Assembly: GCF_008365375.1 (NCBI RefSeq)
Contig: NZ_QOKW01000003.1
Location: forward strand, 248,001-312,000
Direction: 5' to 3'
DNA: 64,000 bases
Origin: Roseomonas genomospecies 6
Lineage (GTDB): Bacteria; Pseudomonadota; Alphaproteobacteria; Azospirillales; Azospirillaceae
Of this stretch, positions 50,510 through 59,979 are shown one piece after another; position 1 is the stretch's first letter; every line of letters begins with the position of its first letter. The position numbers and the translations under genes are program-made. Below the pieces are notes generated by a model. That model was not told the DNA's origin, made no database searches, and worked only from the letters and a program-made list of their open reading frames with translations.

Positions 50510-50617
50510 GGCTTCCCTCCGCAAGCGGTTGAGCCGCCTCCAGTGTCCGACCGGTCCCCGGCGGGGTCAAGGGCGCCCAAGGAGGAGGGGCACGCTGCCG
50601 CACCCCTTCCGCGCCGC

Positions 50618-52159
50618 CTAGAACAGCCTCGCCGCGATCACCGTCAGCAGGGCGACGATGATCCACAGCGCGATCCGCTCGCTCAGCCGGCGCTCTATCC
50701 AGCGGTCGAGCATGTAGCGGACCGACTGGGGATGCAGGCGCAGGCCGCCTTCCGCGATCTGGGTGGCGGCGCGCTCGGCCTGATTCACCAGACGGGGCAG
50801 GCGTCGGATCGTCGATACCGTGGCCTCCAGATCGTCGAGAATCTGGGCTTCCGGCCCGCGGTTCTCGCGCATCCAGTCTTCGATCAGCGGGCGCGCCAGT
50901 TCCCACATGTTGATGTTGGGGTTCAGGATGCGGCCCACGCCTTCCGCCGTCAGCATGCTCTTCTGGAGCAGGAGAAGCTGCGGCTGGGTCTCCATCTCGA
51001 ACTGCTCGGTCACGGCGAAGAGCTGGGCGAGCAGCCGTCCGACGGAGATTTCGCTCAGCGGCTTGTTCTGCAACGGTTCGCCGATGGCGCGGCAGGCCTG
51101 GGTGAAGACCTCGATCGACTGGTGGCGGGGGACGTAGCCCGCCTCGAAATGCACCACCGCGACTCGGCGGTAGTCGCCGGTCAGGAAGCCGATGAGCATG
51201 TCGGCCAGATAGGTCCGGGTCGCCCGGTCCAGCCGGCCCATGATGCCGAAATCGACGGCGGTGATGTTGCCGTCCTGGTTCACGAACAGGTTGCCGGGGT
51301 GCAGGTCGGCGTGGAAGAAGCCGTCCCGGAAGACCTGGTTGAAGAAGCTGGCCGAGGCCTTCGCCAGGATCTCGTCGCGGTCGAAGCCGGCGGCGTCCAG
51401 CCTTTCCGACTCGTCCACCTTGAAGCCGCGGATGCGCTCCAGCGTCAGGACGCGGCGCGCCGTGCGGTCCCAGTCGATGGCCGGCACGCTGAAGGTGGGG
51501 TCGCCCTTGAAGTTGTCCCCCAGCTCCGACGCCGCCGCGGCTTCCATCCGCAGCTCCATCTCCAGGCGGGAGGTGCGGGCGAAGGTGTCCACCACCTCGC
51601 GCGGGCGCAGCCGCTTCAGCTTGGGCATGACCATGACGGCCAGCTCGGCCAGCCAATAGAACAGGTCGATGTCCCGCTCGAAGGCGTTCTCGATGCCGGG
51701 GCGCAGCACCTTCACCGCGACCTCCCGCCCGTCGGCGGTGACGGCGAAATGCACCTGCGCGATGGAGGCGGCGGCGACCGGAACCTCGTCGAAGCTCTGG
51801 AACAGCTTGCCGATGGGGGCGCCCAGCTCCTCCTCCACGATGGCGCGGGCCTGGGCGCCGGGGAAGGGCGGCAGCTTGTCCTGAAGCTCGGCCAGATCCA
51901 GCGCCATCCGCTCGCCCACCAGATCGGACCGGGTGGACAGAAGCTGCCCCAGCTTGATGTAGGTCGGCCCCAGATCGGCCAGCGCGCGGGCCAGCCGCTG
52001 GCCGACGCGGCCCGGCTCCTTCGCGTTGCCGATCCAGCGCCAGAACACCGCGAAGCCGGGGGCGGTCTGCGGCAGCGTTTCGGGCAGCGCGTTGTAGCGC
52101 GCCAGCGTGCGGCCGATCACGAAGAGGCGGCCGATGTTTCGGGCGGTCCGGAACGGCAT
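50618..52159 (-). CDS. ubiB: UbiB, ubiquinone biosynthesis ABC1-family atypical kinase
   Basis: A 513-residue protein. The KxGQ motif appears as YIKLGQLLSTRSD (about 70-82). The nucleotide-binding Ala-rich loop is VPVAAASIAQVH, and the catalytic-loop region reads HADLHPGNLFV with VDFGIMG. The C-terminal ALWIIVALLTVIAARLF is a membrane helix. It is required for aerobic ubiquinone synthesis, probably as a COQ8-like ATPase. It lies 4 nt after ubiE. Confidence 0.93.
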   Translation of the reverse strand: MPFRTARNIGRLFVIGRTLARYNALPETLPQTAPGFAVFWRWIGNAKEPGRVGQRLARALADLGPTYIKLGQLLSTRSDLVGERMALDLAELQDKLPPFPGAQARAIVEEELGAPIGKLFQSFDEVPVAAASIAQVHFAVTADGREVAVKVLRPGIENAFERDIDLFYWLAELAVMVMPKLKRLRPREVVDTFARTSRLEMELRMEAAAASELGDNFKGDPTFSVPAIDWDRTARRVLTLERIRGFKVDESERLDAAGFDRDEILAKASASFFNQVFRDGFFHADLHPGNLFVNQDGNITAVDFGIMGRLDRATRTYLADMLIGFLTGDYRRVAVVHFEAGYVPRHQSIEVFTQACRAIGEPLQNKPLSEISVGRLLAQLFAVTEQFEMETQPQLLLLQKSMLTAEGVGRILNPNINMWELARPLIEDWMRENRGPEAQILDDLEATVSTIRRLPRLVNQAERAATQIAEGGLRLHPQSVRYMLDRWIERRLSERIALWIIVALLTVIAARLF

Positions 52160-52163
52160 CCGG

Positions 52164-52979
52164 TCAGATCCGCCAGCCGGAGTGGATGGCGGCGATGCCG
52201 CCCGTCAGGTTGCGCACGCGCACCGCCCCGAATCCCGCGGCCTCGATGCGCTTGACCAGCGCCTGCTGCTCGGGGAAGCGGCGGATGCTCTCCGCCAGAT
52301 AGCGGTAGCTGTCCTCGTCCCCCGCCACCATCCGGCCCAGCCGGGGCAGGACCTGGAAGGAATAGACGTCGTAGATCTCGCGCAGGACCGGAAGGACCAC
52401 GTGGCTGAACTCCAGGCAGAAGAACTTTCCGCCGGGCTTCAACACGCGGCGCGCCTCGGAAAGCGCGGCGTCGATGCGCGTGACGTTGCGCAGGCCGAAC
52501 GCAATGGTATAGGCGTCCACCGAACGGGAGGCGATGGGCAGCCTTTCCGCGTCGCCGACCGTCCAATCCACCCCGGTCAGCAGGTTCCGGTCATAGGAGC
52601 GGTCGCGCCCGACGCGGACCATCGACTCGGTGATGTCGCAGACCACGGCCCGCCCGCCGCCGCGCTCCAGGAAGCGGAAGGCGATGTCGCCGGTGCCGCC
52701 CGCCACGTCCAGCAGGGTCATGTCGGCCTTGGGCGCCACCATCTCCATCAGCGTGTCCTTCCACAGCCGGTGGATGCCGCCCGACATCAGGTCGTTCATC
52801 AGGTCGTAGCGCCCGGCCACGCTGTCGAAGACGGCGCGGACGAGGCCGGACTTGGCGTCGGGGTCCACGGGGCGGTAGCCGAACCAGTTCCCTTCGGCAC
52901 CGGCGGAGACGCCGGGGGCCTTGTCGGGGGCCGGAGTTGCGGGCTGGGACGGGGAGGAGGGGGTGCGCGGATCGGTCAT
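52164..52979 (-). CDS. ubiE: UbiE demethylmenaquinone/ubiquinone C-methyltransferase
   Basis: A 271-residue methyltransferase. A Pro/Ala-rich 30-residue N-terminus precedes VFDSVAGRYDLMNDLMSGGIHRLWKD, the first UbiE signature. TLLDVAGGTGDIAF is the SAM loop, and AFGLRNVTRIDAALSEARRVLKPGGKFFCLEFS the second signature. It C-methylates the benzoquinone ring. ubiE-ubiB form an operon on the minus strand. The upstream neighbours are the TPR genes rather than mutM. Confidence 0.95.
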   Translation of the reverse strand: MTDPRTPSSPSQPATPAPDKAPGVSAGAEGNWFGYRPVDPDAKSGLVRAVFDSVAGRYDLMNDLMSGGIHRLWKDTLMEMVAPKADMTLLDVAGGTGDIAFRFLERGGGRAVVCDITESMVRVGRDRSYDRNLLTGVDWTVGDAERLPIASRSVDAYTIAFGLRNVTRIDAALSEARRVLKPGGKFFCLEFSHVVLPVLREIYDVYSFQVLPRLGRMVAGDEDSYRYLAESIRRFPEQQALVKRIEAAGFGAVRVRNLTGGIAAIHSGWRI

Positions 52980-53127
52980 GGCGCGCAACATAGCGCGCGC
53001 CCTGGGCTTGCGCCAGCCGGGGCGTTGCCGTGACGCACCCGCCACGCGCGGATTTTGCGGGCTTGACCCCGCGCCGCGGCTTCGCCACCGTGCCCGCCGG
53101 TGGACGATGGCGGACGGACGGGGGACC

Positions 53128-55032
53128 ATGGCCACGGTGCGGGAAGCCCTGCTGATCGCCTTCGACCTCCAGCGGGAGGGGCGCTTCGCCGAGGCCGACT
53201 CGGTCTACGGACAAATCCTCGACGCCGTGCCCGGCCATCCGCCGGCCCTGCATCTGCGCGGCCTTCTGCTCGCCCAATGCGGACGGCTGGAGGAGGGCTG
53301 CGCGCTGGTCGGGCAGGCCATCGCCGCCACCGACCTTCAGGATGGAAGCCAGCCCGACCTGCACGCCAACCACGCCAACCTTCTGGAAGCGTTGGGCCGG
53401 TTCGGTGCGGCGGCGGAGGCGCTGGCCCGCGCCGCCACCCTCGATCCGGAGCGCGTGGCGCTTCTCAACAATTTCGCGGTGCGCCGGTTGGCCGCCGACG
53501 ATCCGAAATCGGCGGAGCGGGCTCTTCGCGCTGCGGTGGACCTTCAGCGGGGGCTGGCCGATCCCCGCATCAACCTCGCCCAGGCTCTGGACGCGCTGGG
53601 GCGGTCGGGGGAGGCTCTGGCCCAGCGGCGGGTGGCCGTCCTGCTGGCCCCGGACGACGCCGCACTGTTCGGCGTGCTTGCCATGCGGCCCGACGCGGGG
53701 GAGGCGGAATTGCGCCGCGCCCTGCGGTTGGACCCGGAGCGGGTTCCACTGTGGAACCGGCTGGGCGCAGGGCGGAAGGACCGCGGCGCCCTGCCCGCAG
53801 CCCGCCATGCCTATGAACGCGGTCTGGCGCTGGACCCCGCCGACGCCGCGCTGTGGAACAACCGGGCCAACCTGCTGAAGGGGCAGGGCGATCCGGTAGG
53901 CGCACGGGATGTCCTGCGGCGGGCGGCGGCGCTCCAGCCGGAGTCGGCGGCGATCCGCAACAATCTGGCCGACGCCCACATGCTCTGCGGCGATCCGGCT
54001 GCGGCGCTGGCGGAGGCGGAGGCGGCGCTCGCCCGCGCTCCCGCCCTGGCCGACGCGCGGGTGGCGCGGGCGACGGCGCTGCTGGCGCTCGGGCGCTTCG
54101 CGGAGGGGTGGGACGCCTGGGAGGACCGTTGGTCCGCCGAGCCCTGGTGCCGGACCGCCGGGCGCTTCCCGCAGCCGTCGTGGAGCGGGCAGCCTTTGGA
54201 TGGCGGTCGGCTGCTGGTCTGGGGGGAGCAGGGGGTGGGCGACGAGCTGATGTTCGCCACACTGCTTCCTTTGTTGACGCAATCGTCAACGGAAGAGACG
54301 CAATCATCAACCGAGGCCGCGTCCGGCATTCTGCTGGAATGCGACGCCCGGCTGGCGCCGCTGTTCGCCCGCTCGCTTCCGGGGGTGGAGGTGGTGCCGC
54401 GCGGTGCGGCGCCGGACCCGCGCCTGTTCGCTGCGGACATCGCCGCGCAAATCCCGTCCGGCGGCCTGCCGCGCCGTCTGCTGCGTGGGGAGGAGGGCTT
54501 CCGAAGACTCCGCCCCGCCCTGGCCGCGGACCCGGCGCGGACGCCGCCGGTCCGGCGAACGGGGCGGCGCCCTCTGGTCGGCATCGCCTGGCACACCACC
54601 AACCCGAAATGGGGACGCCTGCGCAACGTGCCGCTGGCCGATCTGGCGCGCGCGCTCCACGCTGCGGGCGCCGACATGGTGGTCCTGCAATACGGCGATT
54701 GGGCGGAGGAGGTGGCCGCGCTGGCGGAGGAGGGCATCGCCATCGCGCTGCCGCCGGGCCTGGACCGCAAGGACGACCTGGACGGGCTGGCCGCGCAGAT
54801 CGCCGCCACGGACCTCGTCGTCACCATCGACAACGCGACCGCCCATCTGGCCGGCGCGCTGGGGCATCCGGTCTGGGTGCTGCTGTCCCACGCGCCGGAC
54901 TGGCGCTGGCTGCGCGGGCGGGACGACTCGCCCTGGTACCCCTCCGCCCGCCTGTTCCGGCAACCGGCGGCGGGGGACTGGCGGACTCCGCTGGGCGCCG
55001 TGGCCGACCGGCTGCGCGCGCTGTTCCGGTAG
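53128..55032 (+). CDS. TPR protein with GT9-like C-terminal domain (paralogue 1)
   Basis: A 634-residue protein. The N-terminal half (about 5-340) is a run of about nine tetratricopeptide repeats such as ALNN, ALDPADAALWNNRANLLKGQ and AGWDAWEDRWSAE. The C-terminal 280 residues resemble family 9 glycosyltransferases: LVWGEQGVGDELMFATLLPLL, VGIAWHTTNPKW and DLVVTIDNATAHLAGALGHPVWVLL. A shared final block WRWLRGRDDSPWYP ends the protein. A small TQSSTE duplication lies at about 383-396. It may modify proteins or glycans; no acceptor is known. Divergent from ubiE. Confidence 0.78.
   Translation: MATVREALLIAFDLQREGRFAEADSVYGQILDAVPGHPPALHLRGLLLAQCGRLEEGCALVGQAIAATDLQDGSQPDLHANHANLLEALGRFGAAAEALARAATLDPERVALLNNFAVRRLAADDPKSAERALRAAVDLQRGLADPRINLAQALDALGRSGEALAQRRVAVLLAPDDAALFGVLAMRPDAGEAELRRALRLDPERVPLWNRLGAGRKDRGALPAARHAYERGLALDPADAALWNNRANLLKGQGDPVGARDVLRRAAALQPESAAIRNNLADAHMLCGDPAAALAEAEAALARAPALADARVARATALLALGRFAEGWDAWEDRWSAEPWCRTAGRFPQPSWSGQPLDGGRLLVWGEQGVGDELMFATLLPLLTQSSTEETQSSTEAASGILLECDARLAPLFARSLPGVEVVPRGAAPDPRLFAADIAAQIPSGGLPRRLLRGEEGFRRLRPALAADPARTPPVRRTGRRPLVGIAWHTTNPKWGRLRNVPLADLARALHAAGADMVVLQYGDWAEEVAALAEEGIAIALPPGLDRKDDLDGLAAQIAATDLVVTIDNATAHLAGALGHPVWVLLSHAPDWRWLRGRDDSPWYPSARLFRQPAAGDWRTPLGAVADRLRALFR
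54276..54317 (+). repeat. 21-bp in-frame duplication in TPR paralogue 1
   Basis: GACGCAATCGTCAACGGAAGA at 54276 is repeated with three changes at 54297, giving TQSSTEE then TQSSTEA in the protein. Confidence 0.7.
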
Positions 55033-55101
55033 GTCTGCTACCCTTCGCTCCCCTCACCTCTTTCCCTTCATCTCTTTCCCATCATTGGCCGGCACGGAAA
55101 C

Positions 55102-57123
55102 ATGGCGACAATCGCGGAAGCCCTGGCCATCGCCTTCGACCATCACGAGGCCGGCCGTCTGGCCGAGGCCGAGATCCTCTATGGCCGCATCCTCGACGCC
55201 GATCCCCATCAGGCGACCGCTCTGCATTTGCTGGGGGTGCTCTACGGCCAGACGGACCGGCCCAGGCTGGCGGCGGCGCTGTTCGTGGGGGCCATCGGGC
55301 TGGTTCCGGACAACCCGGCCCTGCGCTACGACCTCGCCCGCGTCCGGCTGATCCTGGAGGACGGGGAGGGGGCGGTGGCTGCCCTGCGCCGGACGGTGGC
55401 GCTCCAGCCCGACCACGCGGCGGCCCTGTTCCAGCTCGCCCTGGCTTGCCGCAGCGTCGGGCGGCACGCCGAGTCGCTGCTGACCCTGGAACGGCTCCTG
55501 ACGCTGCAGCCCGACAGCCTGGAGGCCCGCTACCTCGCCGACCGGGCGGTGGAGCGGGAGGGGCGGGACCTGTTGGCGCAGGGGGAGACCGGGCGGGCGG
55601 TGGCGCGGCTCACCCGTCCGGTGGCGGAGTCGGTGGGCGTGCCGATCCTTTCCGCCCACGCTGCCGCGCTCTACCGCGACGGCCGGCCGGCGGAGGCCGC
55701 CCGGCTGTTCCGCGGGCTTCTGGCCGTCCAGCCGGCGGATGCCATGGCGCTGTGGAACCTGTCGCTGTGCCGGATCGACGGACGCGACGCGGCGGCGGAG
55801 CGGCTGGCCCGCCGCGCCTGCGCGCTGGCCCCGCGGGAGGCGGAGGCCCACGCCAAGCTGGGGCTGGCGCTGGCCGCCCGGGGGCGGCGGGCGGAGGCGA
55901 TGGCCGCCTGCCGCGCGGCGCTGGCCTGCGATCCGGCGCACGCACCGTCCCTGTCCAACCTCGGCGCGCTGACGATTCAGATCGGCGAGGACGCGCAGGC
56001 CCTGCGGCTGGCGGACCGCGCCTTGCGGCTGGCCCCGGACCTCGGCGAAGCGCTGGTCGTCCGGGGCGATGCGCTGGTGCGGCTCGACCGCCCGCGGGAG
56101 GCGGTGGATGCCTTCCGCGGCGCCCAGCGCGCGGCGCCGCAACTGGTCCCCGCCCATTGGAATCTGGCCCATCTGCTGCTGCGCCTGGGCGATTACGCCG
56201 CCGGCTGGGCCGAGTACGAGTGGCGCTGGCGGAGCGAGGCTCTGGCCGGGCAGCGCCGCCCCTTCCTTCAGCCGCTCTGGGACGGCACCGACCTGACGGG
56301 GCGGACCATCCTGGTCCATGCGGAGCAGGGCCTGGGCGACACCCTTCAGTTCGTCCGCTTCCTGGAGGCGGTGCTGCGGGCCAACCCGGCGCGCGTTCAT
56401 CTGGAGGCGCAGGGTCCGCTGCTCTCCCTTCTGGAGGGCAACACCGATCCGGCGCGGGTGACGGTGATCCCGCGGACGCCCGATTTTCCGGGGGTGGGCG
56501 GCCTGCCGGAGACCGACGTCCAGATTCCGCTGATGAGCCTCGCCGGGCTGTTCTGCCCGAAGCTGGAGGCGATTCCGGCCCGCGTGCCCTATCTCGGCGC
56601 GCCGGAGGAGCGGCGCGGCTTCTGGGCGCGGCGTCTGCGGCACGCGGCGCCCGACGCCCGGCTGCGGGTCGGGCTGGTCTGGGCGGGGCGGCCCCAGTAC
56701 CACGCCGACGCCGTCCGCTCCATGCCCCTGGCCGCCCTGGCCCCGCTGGCGGCGGTGCCGGGGGTGACGCTCTTCTCCCTTCAGGTCGGGGAGGCCGCGC
56801 GGCAGAGGACGGAGGTTCCCTTTCCGGTCATCGACCTGTCGGACGGGCTGACCAGCCTCGCCGAGACGGCGGCGGCGGTGGAGGGGCTGGACCTGATCGT
56901 CGCGGTGGACACGGCGGTCGCCCATCTGGCCGGCGCGCTGGCCCGGCCGGTCTGGGTGCTGCTGCCCTGGGAGAACGACTGGCGCTGGCTCTATGGGCGG
57001 GACGATAGTCCCTGGTACCCGACGGCCCGCCTGTTCCGGCAAACCCACGGCGGCGGCTGGTCCGCCCCGGTGGAGGCGGCGGCGCGGGCCTTGCGGCGGC
57101 TGGTCGAAGGTTCGGGCGACTAA
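55102..57123 (+). CDS. TPR protein with GT9-like C-terminal domain (paralogue 2)
   Basis: A 673-residue paralogue of the preceding gene, 69 nt downstream. The start ATIAEALAIAFDHHEAGR mirrors ATVREALLIAFDLQREGR. TPRs occupy about 1-370, ending GDYAAGWAEYEWRW. The GT9-like domain has LVHAEQGLGDTLQFVRFL, VGLVWAGRP, RSMPLAALAPLAAVPG and LIVAVDTAVAHLAGAL. It ends WRWLYGRDDSPWYPTARLFRQ, nearly identical to paralogue 1. Adjacent arrangement and colinear domains indicate tandem duplication followed by strong divergence of the TPR half. Target unknown. Confidence 0.78.
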   Translation: MATIAEALAIAFDHHEAGRLAEAEILYGRILDADPHQATALHLLGVLYGQTDRPRLAAALFVGAIGLVPDNPALRYDLARVRLILEDGEGAVAALRRTVALQPDHAAALFQLALACRSVGRHAESLLTLERLLTLQPDSLEARYLADRAVEREGRDLLAQGETGRAVARLTRPVAESVGVPILSAHAAALYRDGRPAEAARLFRGLLAVQPADAMALWNLSLCRIDGRDAAAERLARRACALAPREAEAHAKLGLALAARGRRAEAMAACRAALACDPAHAPSLSNLGALTIQIGEDAQALRLADRALRLAPDLGEALVVRGDALVRLDRPREAVDAFRGAQRAAPQLVPAHWNLAHLLLRLGDYAAGWAEYEWRWRSEALAGQRRPFLQPLWDGTDLTGRTILVHAEQGLGDTLQFVRFLEAVLRANPARVHLEAQGPLLSLLEGNTDPARVTVIPRTPDFPGVGGLPETDVQIPLMSLAGLFCPKLEAIPARVPYLGAPEERRGFWARRLRHAAPDARLRVGLVWAGRPQYHADAVRSMPLAALAPLAAVPGVTLFSLQVGEAARQRTEVPFPVIDLSDGLTSLAETAAAVEGLDLIVAVDTAVAHLAGALARPVWVLLPWENDWRWLYGRDDSPWYPTARLFRQTHGGGWSAPVEAAARALRRLVEGSGD

Positions 57124-57159
57124 GGGCAACGCCATTTCGGACAACCGCAGGGCTTTTTC

Positions 57160-57231
57160 ACCACAGAGGCGCAGAGGCACAGAGATATGAGGGCCGGGGC
57201 ATGTGATCGGCTCTCTCCGTGTCTCCGTGGT
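57160..57231. repeat. second inverted repeat of the CACAGAGG/CACGGAGA family
   Basis: Left arm 57160-57185 (ACCACAGAGG...) and right arm 57212-57231 (...CCGTGTCTCCGTGGT) are imperfectly complementary, the right arm about 6 bases shorter. Same architecture as 18312-18435. Confidence 0.7.
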
Positions 57232-57322
57232 TCCCGTTCTTCGCCGCAGGCACCCCCTCCCAAAGGGCATCGACAGGTGCCCCTTGCGTCAACCGGCGCT
57301 TCCCACCATCCTCCTTGGCATC

Positions 57323-58165
57323 ATGCCCGAGCTTCCCGAAGTCGAAACCGTCTGCCGTGGCCTCGCCCCGCATCTGGAGGGGCGGACGCTGGTCCAGGTG
57401 CTCCAGCGGCGCGCCAACCTGCGCGTTCCCTTTCCGCCCGGCTTCTGCGAGCGGCTGACCGGGCGCCGCGTCGAGTCGGTTCGCCGCCGCGCCAAGTACA
57501 TCCTGCTCCATCTGGACGACGGGACGGTGCTGATCGCCCATCTCGGCATGTCCGGGCGGATGATCATCGCGCAGGAGCGGCCCGCCGCCTGGGGCGCCCA
57601 CGACCATGTCGTGCTGGAAACGGACGCTGGGACGGTGGTGACCTTCAACGACGCCCGCCGCTTCGGCCTGATGGACCTCGCCATGGCGGAGAGTCTGGCC
57701 GAGCATCCGCTGCTGCGCAGCCTGGGGCCGGAGCCGCTGGGCAACGAATTCTCCGGCCCGGTGCTGGCCGACCGGCTGGCCGGGCGGATGACCAGCATCA
57801 AGGCCGCGCTTCTCGACCAAGCCGTGGTCGCCGGGCTCGGCAACATCTACGTGTCGGAGGCCCTGTTCCTGGCCCGCCTCAGCCCCAAGCGCATCGCCGC
57901 CACGGTGACCGGCGCCAGGGCGGAGCGTCTGGCGGCGGCCATCCGCGCGGTGCTGGACCGGGCCATCGCCGCCGGAGGATCGTCCCTGCGCGACTACCGG
58001 CAGGCGTCGGGGGAACTCGGCTATTTCCAGCACCAGTTCTCGGTCTACGACCGCGAGGGCGCGCCCTGCCCGGGCTGCACCTGCGACGTGGCGAAGACCG
58101 GGGGCATCCGCCGGATCGTCCAGGCGGGCCGGTCGACTTTCTATTGTCCGCAACGCCAGCGTTGA
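57323..58165 (+). CDS. mutM: formamidopyrimidine-DNA glycosylase, zinc finger altered
   Basis: A 280-residue enzyme. The N-terminus after Met is PELPEVETV, with catalytic Pro and Glu. The [11 protein letters not shown] segment holds the conserved Lys, and [12 protein letters not shown] is the helix-two-turn-helix. The C-terminal zinc finger reads [32 protein letters not shown] across the last 32 residues. The fourth Cys of the usual CPxCQR is Arg, leaving an incomplete ligand set, though an extra Cys follows the first pair. It removes 8-oxoguanine. The ATG is at 57323. Confidence 0.92.
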   Translation: MPELPEVETVCRGLAPHLEGRTLVQVLQRRANLRVPFPPGFCERLTGRRVESVRRRAKYILLHLDDGTVLIAHLGMSGRMIIAQERPAAWGAHDHVVLETDAGTVVTFNDARRFGLMDLAMAESLAEHPLLRSLGPEPLGNEFSGPVLADRLAGRMTSIKAALLDQAVVAGLGNIYVSEALFLARLSPKRIAATVTGARAERLAAAIRAVLDRAIAAGGSSLRDYRQASGELGYFQHQFSVYDREGAPCPGCTCDVAKTGGIRRIVQAGRSTFYCPQRQR

Positions 58166-58179
58166 TATACGTGGAGGGT

Positions 58180-58629
58180 ATGACGGCTCCATCGGCCACC
58201 GCCAGGGCGGCGCTCGCCGCCCTTCTCCTCGCCGGCCCCGCCTTCGCGGGTCTGGCCGGGCTCACGTCGCCCGCAATCCCGCTCGCCCAGGCCGCCGAAT
58301 CCGCCCGCTACGTTGAAGGGATGGGGGATGTGCCGGTCATGCCGGGACTCGCCCCCGCCGAAGAGGCGCCGCTGGTCTTCGACAAGCCCGCCGGGCGCAT
58401 CGCGCAGTCCGTGATGGCGGGTGCGATGGATCGCGGCGCGGTTCTGTCCTTCTACAACCAGACCATGCCGCAGCTCGGCTGGAGCCGCGCCCCGCAACGC
58501 GCGGGCGGCGGCGCCAGTTTCCTGCGGGAGGGCGAGGAACTGCGCCTGGAATTCATCGAGCCGGCCCGCACCGCCGCCGCCCCGAGGATGGCGGCCACGG
58601 TCGTCCGCTTCTCCCTGATTCCGCGCTGA
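58180..58629 (+). CDS. small secreted protein of unknown function
   Basis: A 149-residue protein starting at the ATG 58180, 14 nt after mutM. Residues about 1-40 form a signal peptide rich in Ala/Leu ending in AQAAES. The mature part has [39 protein letters not shown] and VVRFSLIPR. The Tyr-Asn-x-x-Met-x-x-x-Gly-Trp pattern is like DUF4442/POTRA-unrelated periplasmic proteins in alphaproteobacteria, but I do not recognise a defined family. A GTG at 58171 is an alternative start. It is probably cotranscribed with mutM. Confidence 0.7.
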   Translation: MTAPSATARAALAALLLAGPAFAGLAGLTSPAIPLAQAAESARYVEGMGDVPVMPGLAPAEEAPLVFDKPAGRIAQSVMAGAMDRGAVLSFYNQTMPQLGWSRAPQRAGGGASFLREGEELRLEFIEPARTAAAPRMAATVVRFSLIPR

Positions 58630-58637
58630 CCGCCGTA

Positions 58638-58662
58638 AGACCAAGAGCCAGAGACCAAGAGC
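58638..58662. repeat. 14-bp-period duplication before enoyl-CoA hydratase
   Basis: AGACCAAGAGC at 58638-58648 recurs at 58652-58662. Confidence 0.75.
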
Positions 58663-58718
58663 AAACCAGAACGCCCCCGTCCAGAGAAGGGGGCCAAACC
58701 ACGGGAGCCTGCTGCATC

Positions 58719-59495
58719 ATGCCGTACGAAACCATTCTCGTCGAAACCCGCGGACCGGTCGGGCTCGTCACGCTGCACCGGCCCAAGGCGCTGAACGCCC
58801 TGTCCGACCTGCTGGTGACCGAGCTGGGCCATGCGCTGGACGCGCTGGAGGCCGACGACGCCATCGGCGCGATCGTGGTCACGGGTTCGGAGAAGGCCTT
58901 CGCCGCCGGCGCCGACATCAAGGAGATGCAGAACTTCTCCTACATGGACGTCTACAAGGCCAACTTCATCACCGCCAAGTGGGAACGGCTGGCCAAGTGC
59001 CGCAAGCCGACCATCGCGGCGGTCGCCGGCTACGCGCTGGGCGGCGGCTGCGAGCTGGCGATGATGGCCGACTTCATCCTGGCTGCCGACACCGCGAAGT
59101 TCGGCCAGCCGGAGATCACCATCGGCACCATCCCCGGCGCCGGCGGCACGCAGCGCCTGACCCGCTTCGTCGGCAAGTCCAAGGCCATGGAGATGTGCCT
59201 GACCGGCCGCCTGATGGACGCCGCGGAGGCCGAGCGCGCCGGCCTCGTCAGCCGTGTCGTCCCGGCGGCGGAGCTGGTGGACGAGGCGGTGAAGGTCGCC
59301 GAGAAGATCGCCAAGCTCTCGCGCCCGGTCGTCATGATGGCCAAGGACGCCGTCAACGCCGCCTACGAGACGACCATGTCCGAAGGAATCCGCGTCGAGC
59401 GCCGAATCTTCCACGCCACCTTCGCCACCGAAGACCAGAAGGAAGGCATGGCCGCCTTTGCCGAAAAGCGCCAGCCGGACTGGAAGCATCGCTGA
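58719..59495 (+). CDS. enoyl-CoA hydratase/isomerase
   Basis: A 258-residue crotonase-fold enzyme. [36 protein letters not shown] (oxyanion-hole loop), [24 protein letters not shown] and [22 protein letters not shown] hold the catalytic Glu pair (in GGGCELA region and PEITIG). It hydrates trans-2-enoyl-CoA in beta-oxidation. Neighbouring mutM-ech-rpsT-dnaA order is typical of this group. The ATG at 58719 follows CACGGGAGCC. Confidence 0.92.
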   Translation: MPYETILVETRGPVGLVTLHRPKALNALSDLLVTELGHALDALEADDAIGAIVVTGSEKAFAAGADIKEMQNFSYMDVYKANFITAKWERLAKCRKPTIAAVAGYALGGGCELAMMADFILAADTAKFGQPEITIGTIPGAGGTQRLTRFVGKSKAMEMCLTGRLMDAAEAERAGLVSRVVPAAELVDEAVKVAEKIAKLSRPVVMMAKDAVNAAYETTMSEGIRVERRIFHATFATEDQKEGMAAFAEKRQPDWKHR

Positions 59496-59504
59496 CATAC
59501 ACCG

Positions 59505-59535
59505 GCCCCTCCCCCGCATCTAGCGGGGAAGGGGC
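59505..59535 (+). terminator. hairpin after enoyl-CoA hydratase
   Basis: 13-nt arms (59505-59517 with 59523-59535) pair at 12 positions around an ATCTA loop, without a T-run. It resembles the GGGGAGGG palindromes after pnp. Confidence 0.5.
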
Positions 59536-59594
59536 AGGAATCCGACAAGATCTCGTTTCCTTTCATTTGCCGCGAAACAGTGTTGGACGGCGCC

Positions 59595-59623
59595 TTGACT
59601 CTCCTTCGGCTGGAGCGTATAAG
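59595..59623 (+). promoter_or_regulatory. strong sigma-70-type promoter of rpsT
   Basis: TTGACT (59595-59600), a 17-bp spacer and TATAAG (59618-59623), 45 bp before the rpsT start. Best promoter match in the window. Confidence 0.8.
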
Positions 59624-59668
59624 GCCTCCTCGCACTGGGACAGGCGTGTCGTCCGGAGTAGGGTTTTC

Positions 59669-59929
59669 ATGGCCAATCATAAGTCTGCTGAAAAGCGCAT
59701 TCGTCAAACCGCGCGTCGTACGGAGATCAACCGTAACCGCGTCAGCCGTATCCGCACCTTCGTGAAGAAGGTCGAGACGGCGATCTCGTCCGGCAACAAG
59801 GCCGAAGCCGCTGAGGCTTTCAAGGCCGCGCAGCCGGAACTGATGCGTGGAGCCTCCAAGGGCGTTCTGCACAAGAACACCGTGTCGCGCAAGCTGTCGC
59901 GCCTGTCGGCCCGCATCAAGGCTCTCTGA
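59669..59929 (+). CDS. rpsT: 30S ribosomal protein S20
   Basis: An 86-residue basic helical protein. [21 protein letters not shown] at the N-terminus, [13 protein letters not shown] and [23 protein letters not shown] are canonical S20. It binds 16S rRNA early in assembly. It has its own promoter and terminator upstream of dnaA. Confidence 0.97.
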   Translation: MANHKSAEKRIRQTARRTEINRNRVSRIRTFVKKVETAISSGNKAEAAEAFKAAQPELMRGASKGVLHKNTVSRKLSRLSARIKAL

Positions 59930-59945
59930 GTTTACTCGGCGTTAT

Positions 59946-59979
59946 AAAGCCGCGCACCAGATCTGGGCGCGGCTTTTTG
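59946..59979 (+). terminator. intrinsic terminator after rpsT
   Basis: A 10-bp stem (59946-59955 with 59967-59976, AAAGCCGCGC) with inner extra pairs, followed by a run of Ts overlapping the 3' arm. Confidence 0.9.

Noticed and set aside
49043-52255. 1070-residue plus-strand open frame
   Set aside because: Runs through parts of the binding protein, the kinase-like gene and ubiB on other frames; a GC-driven artefact.
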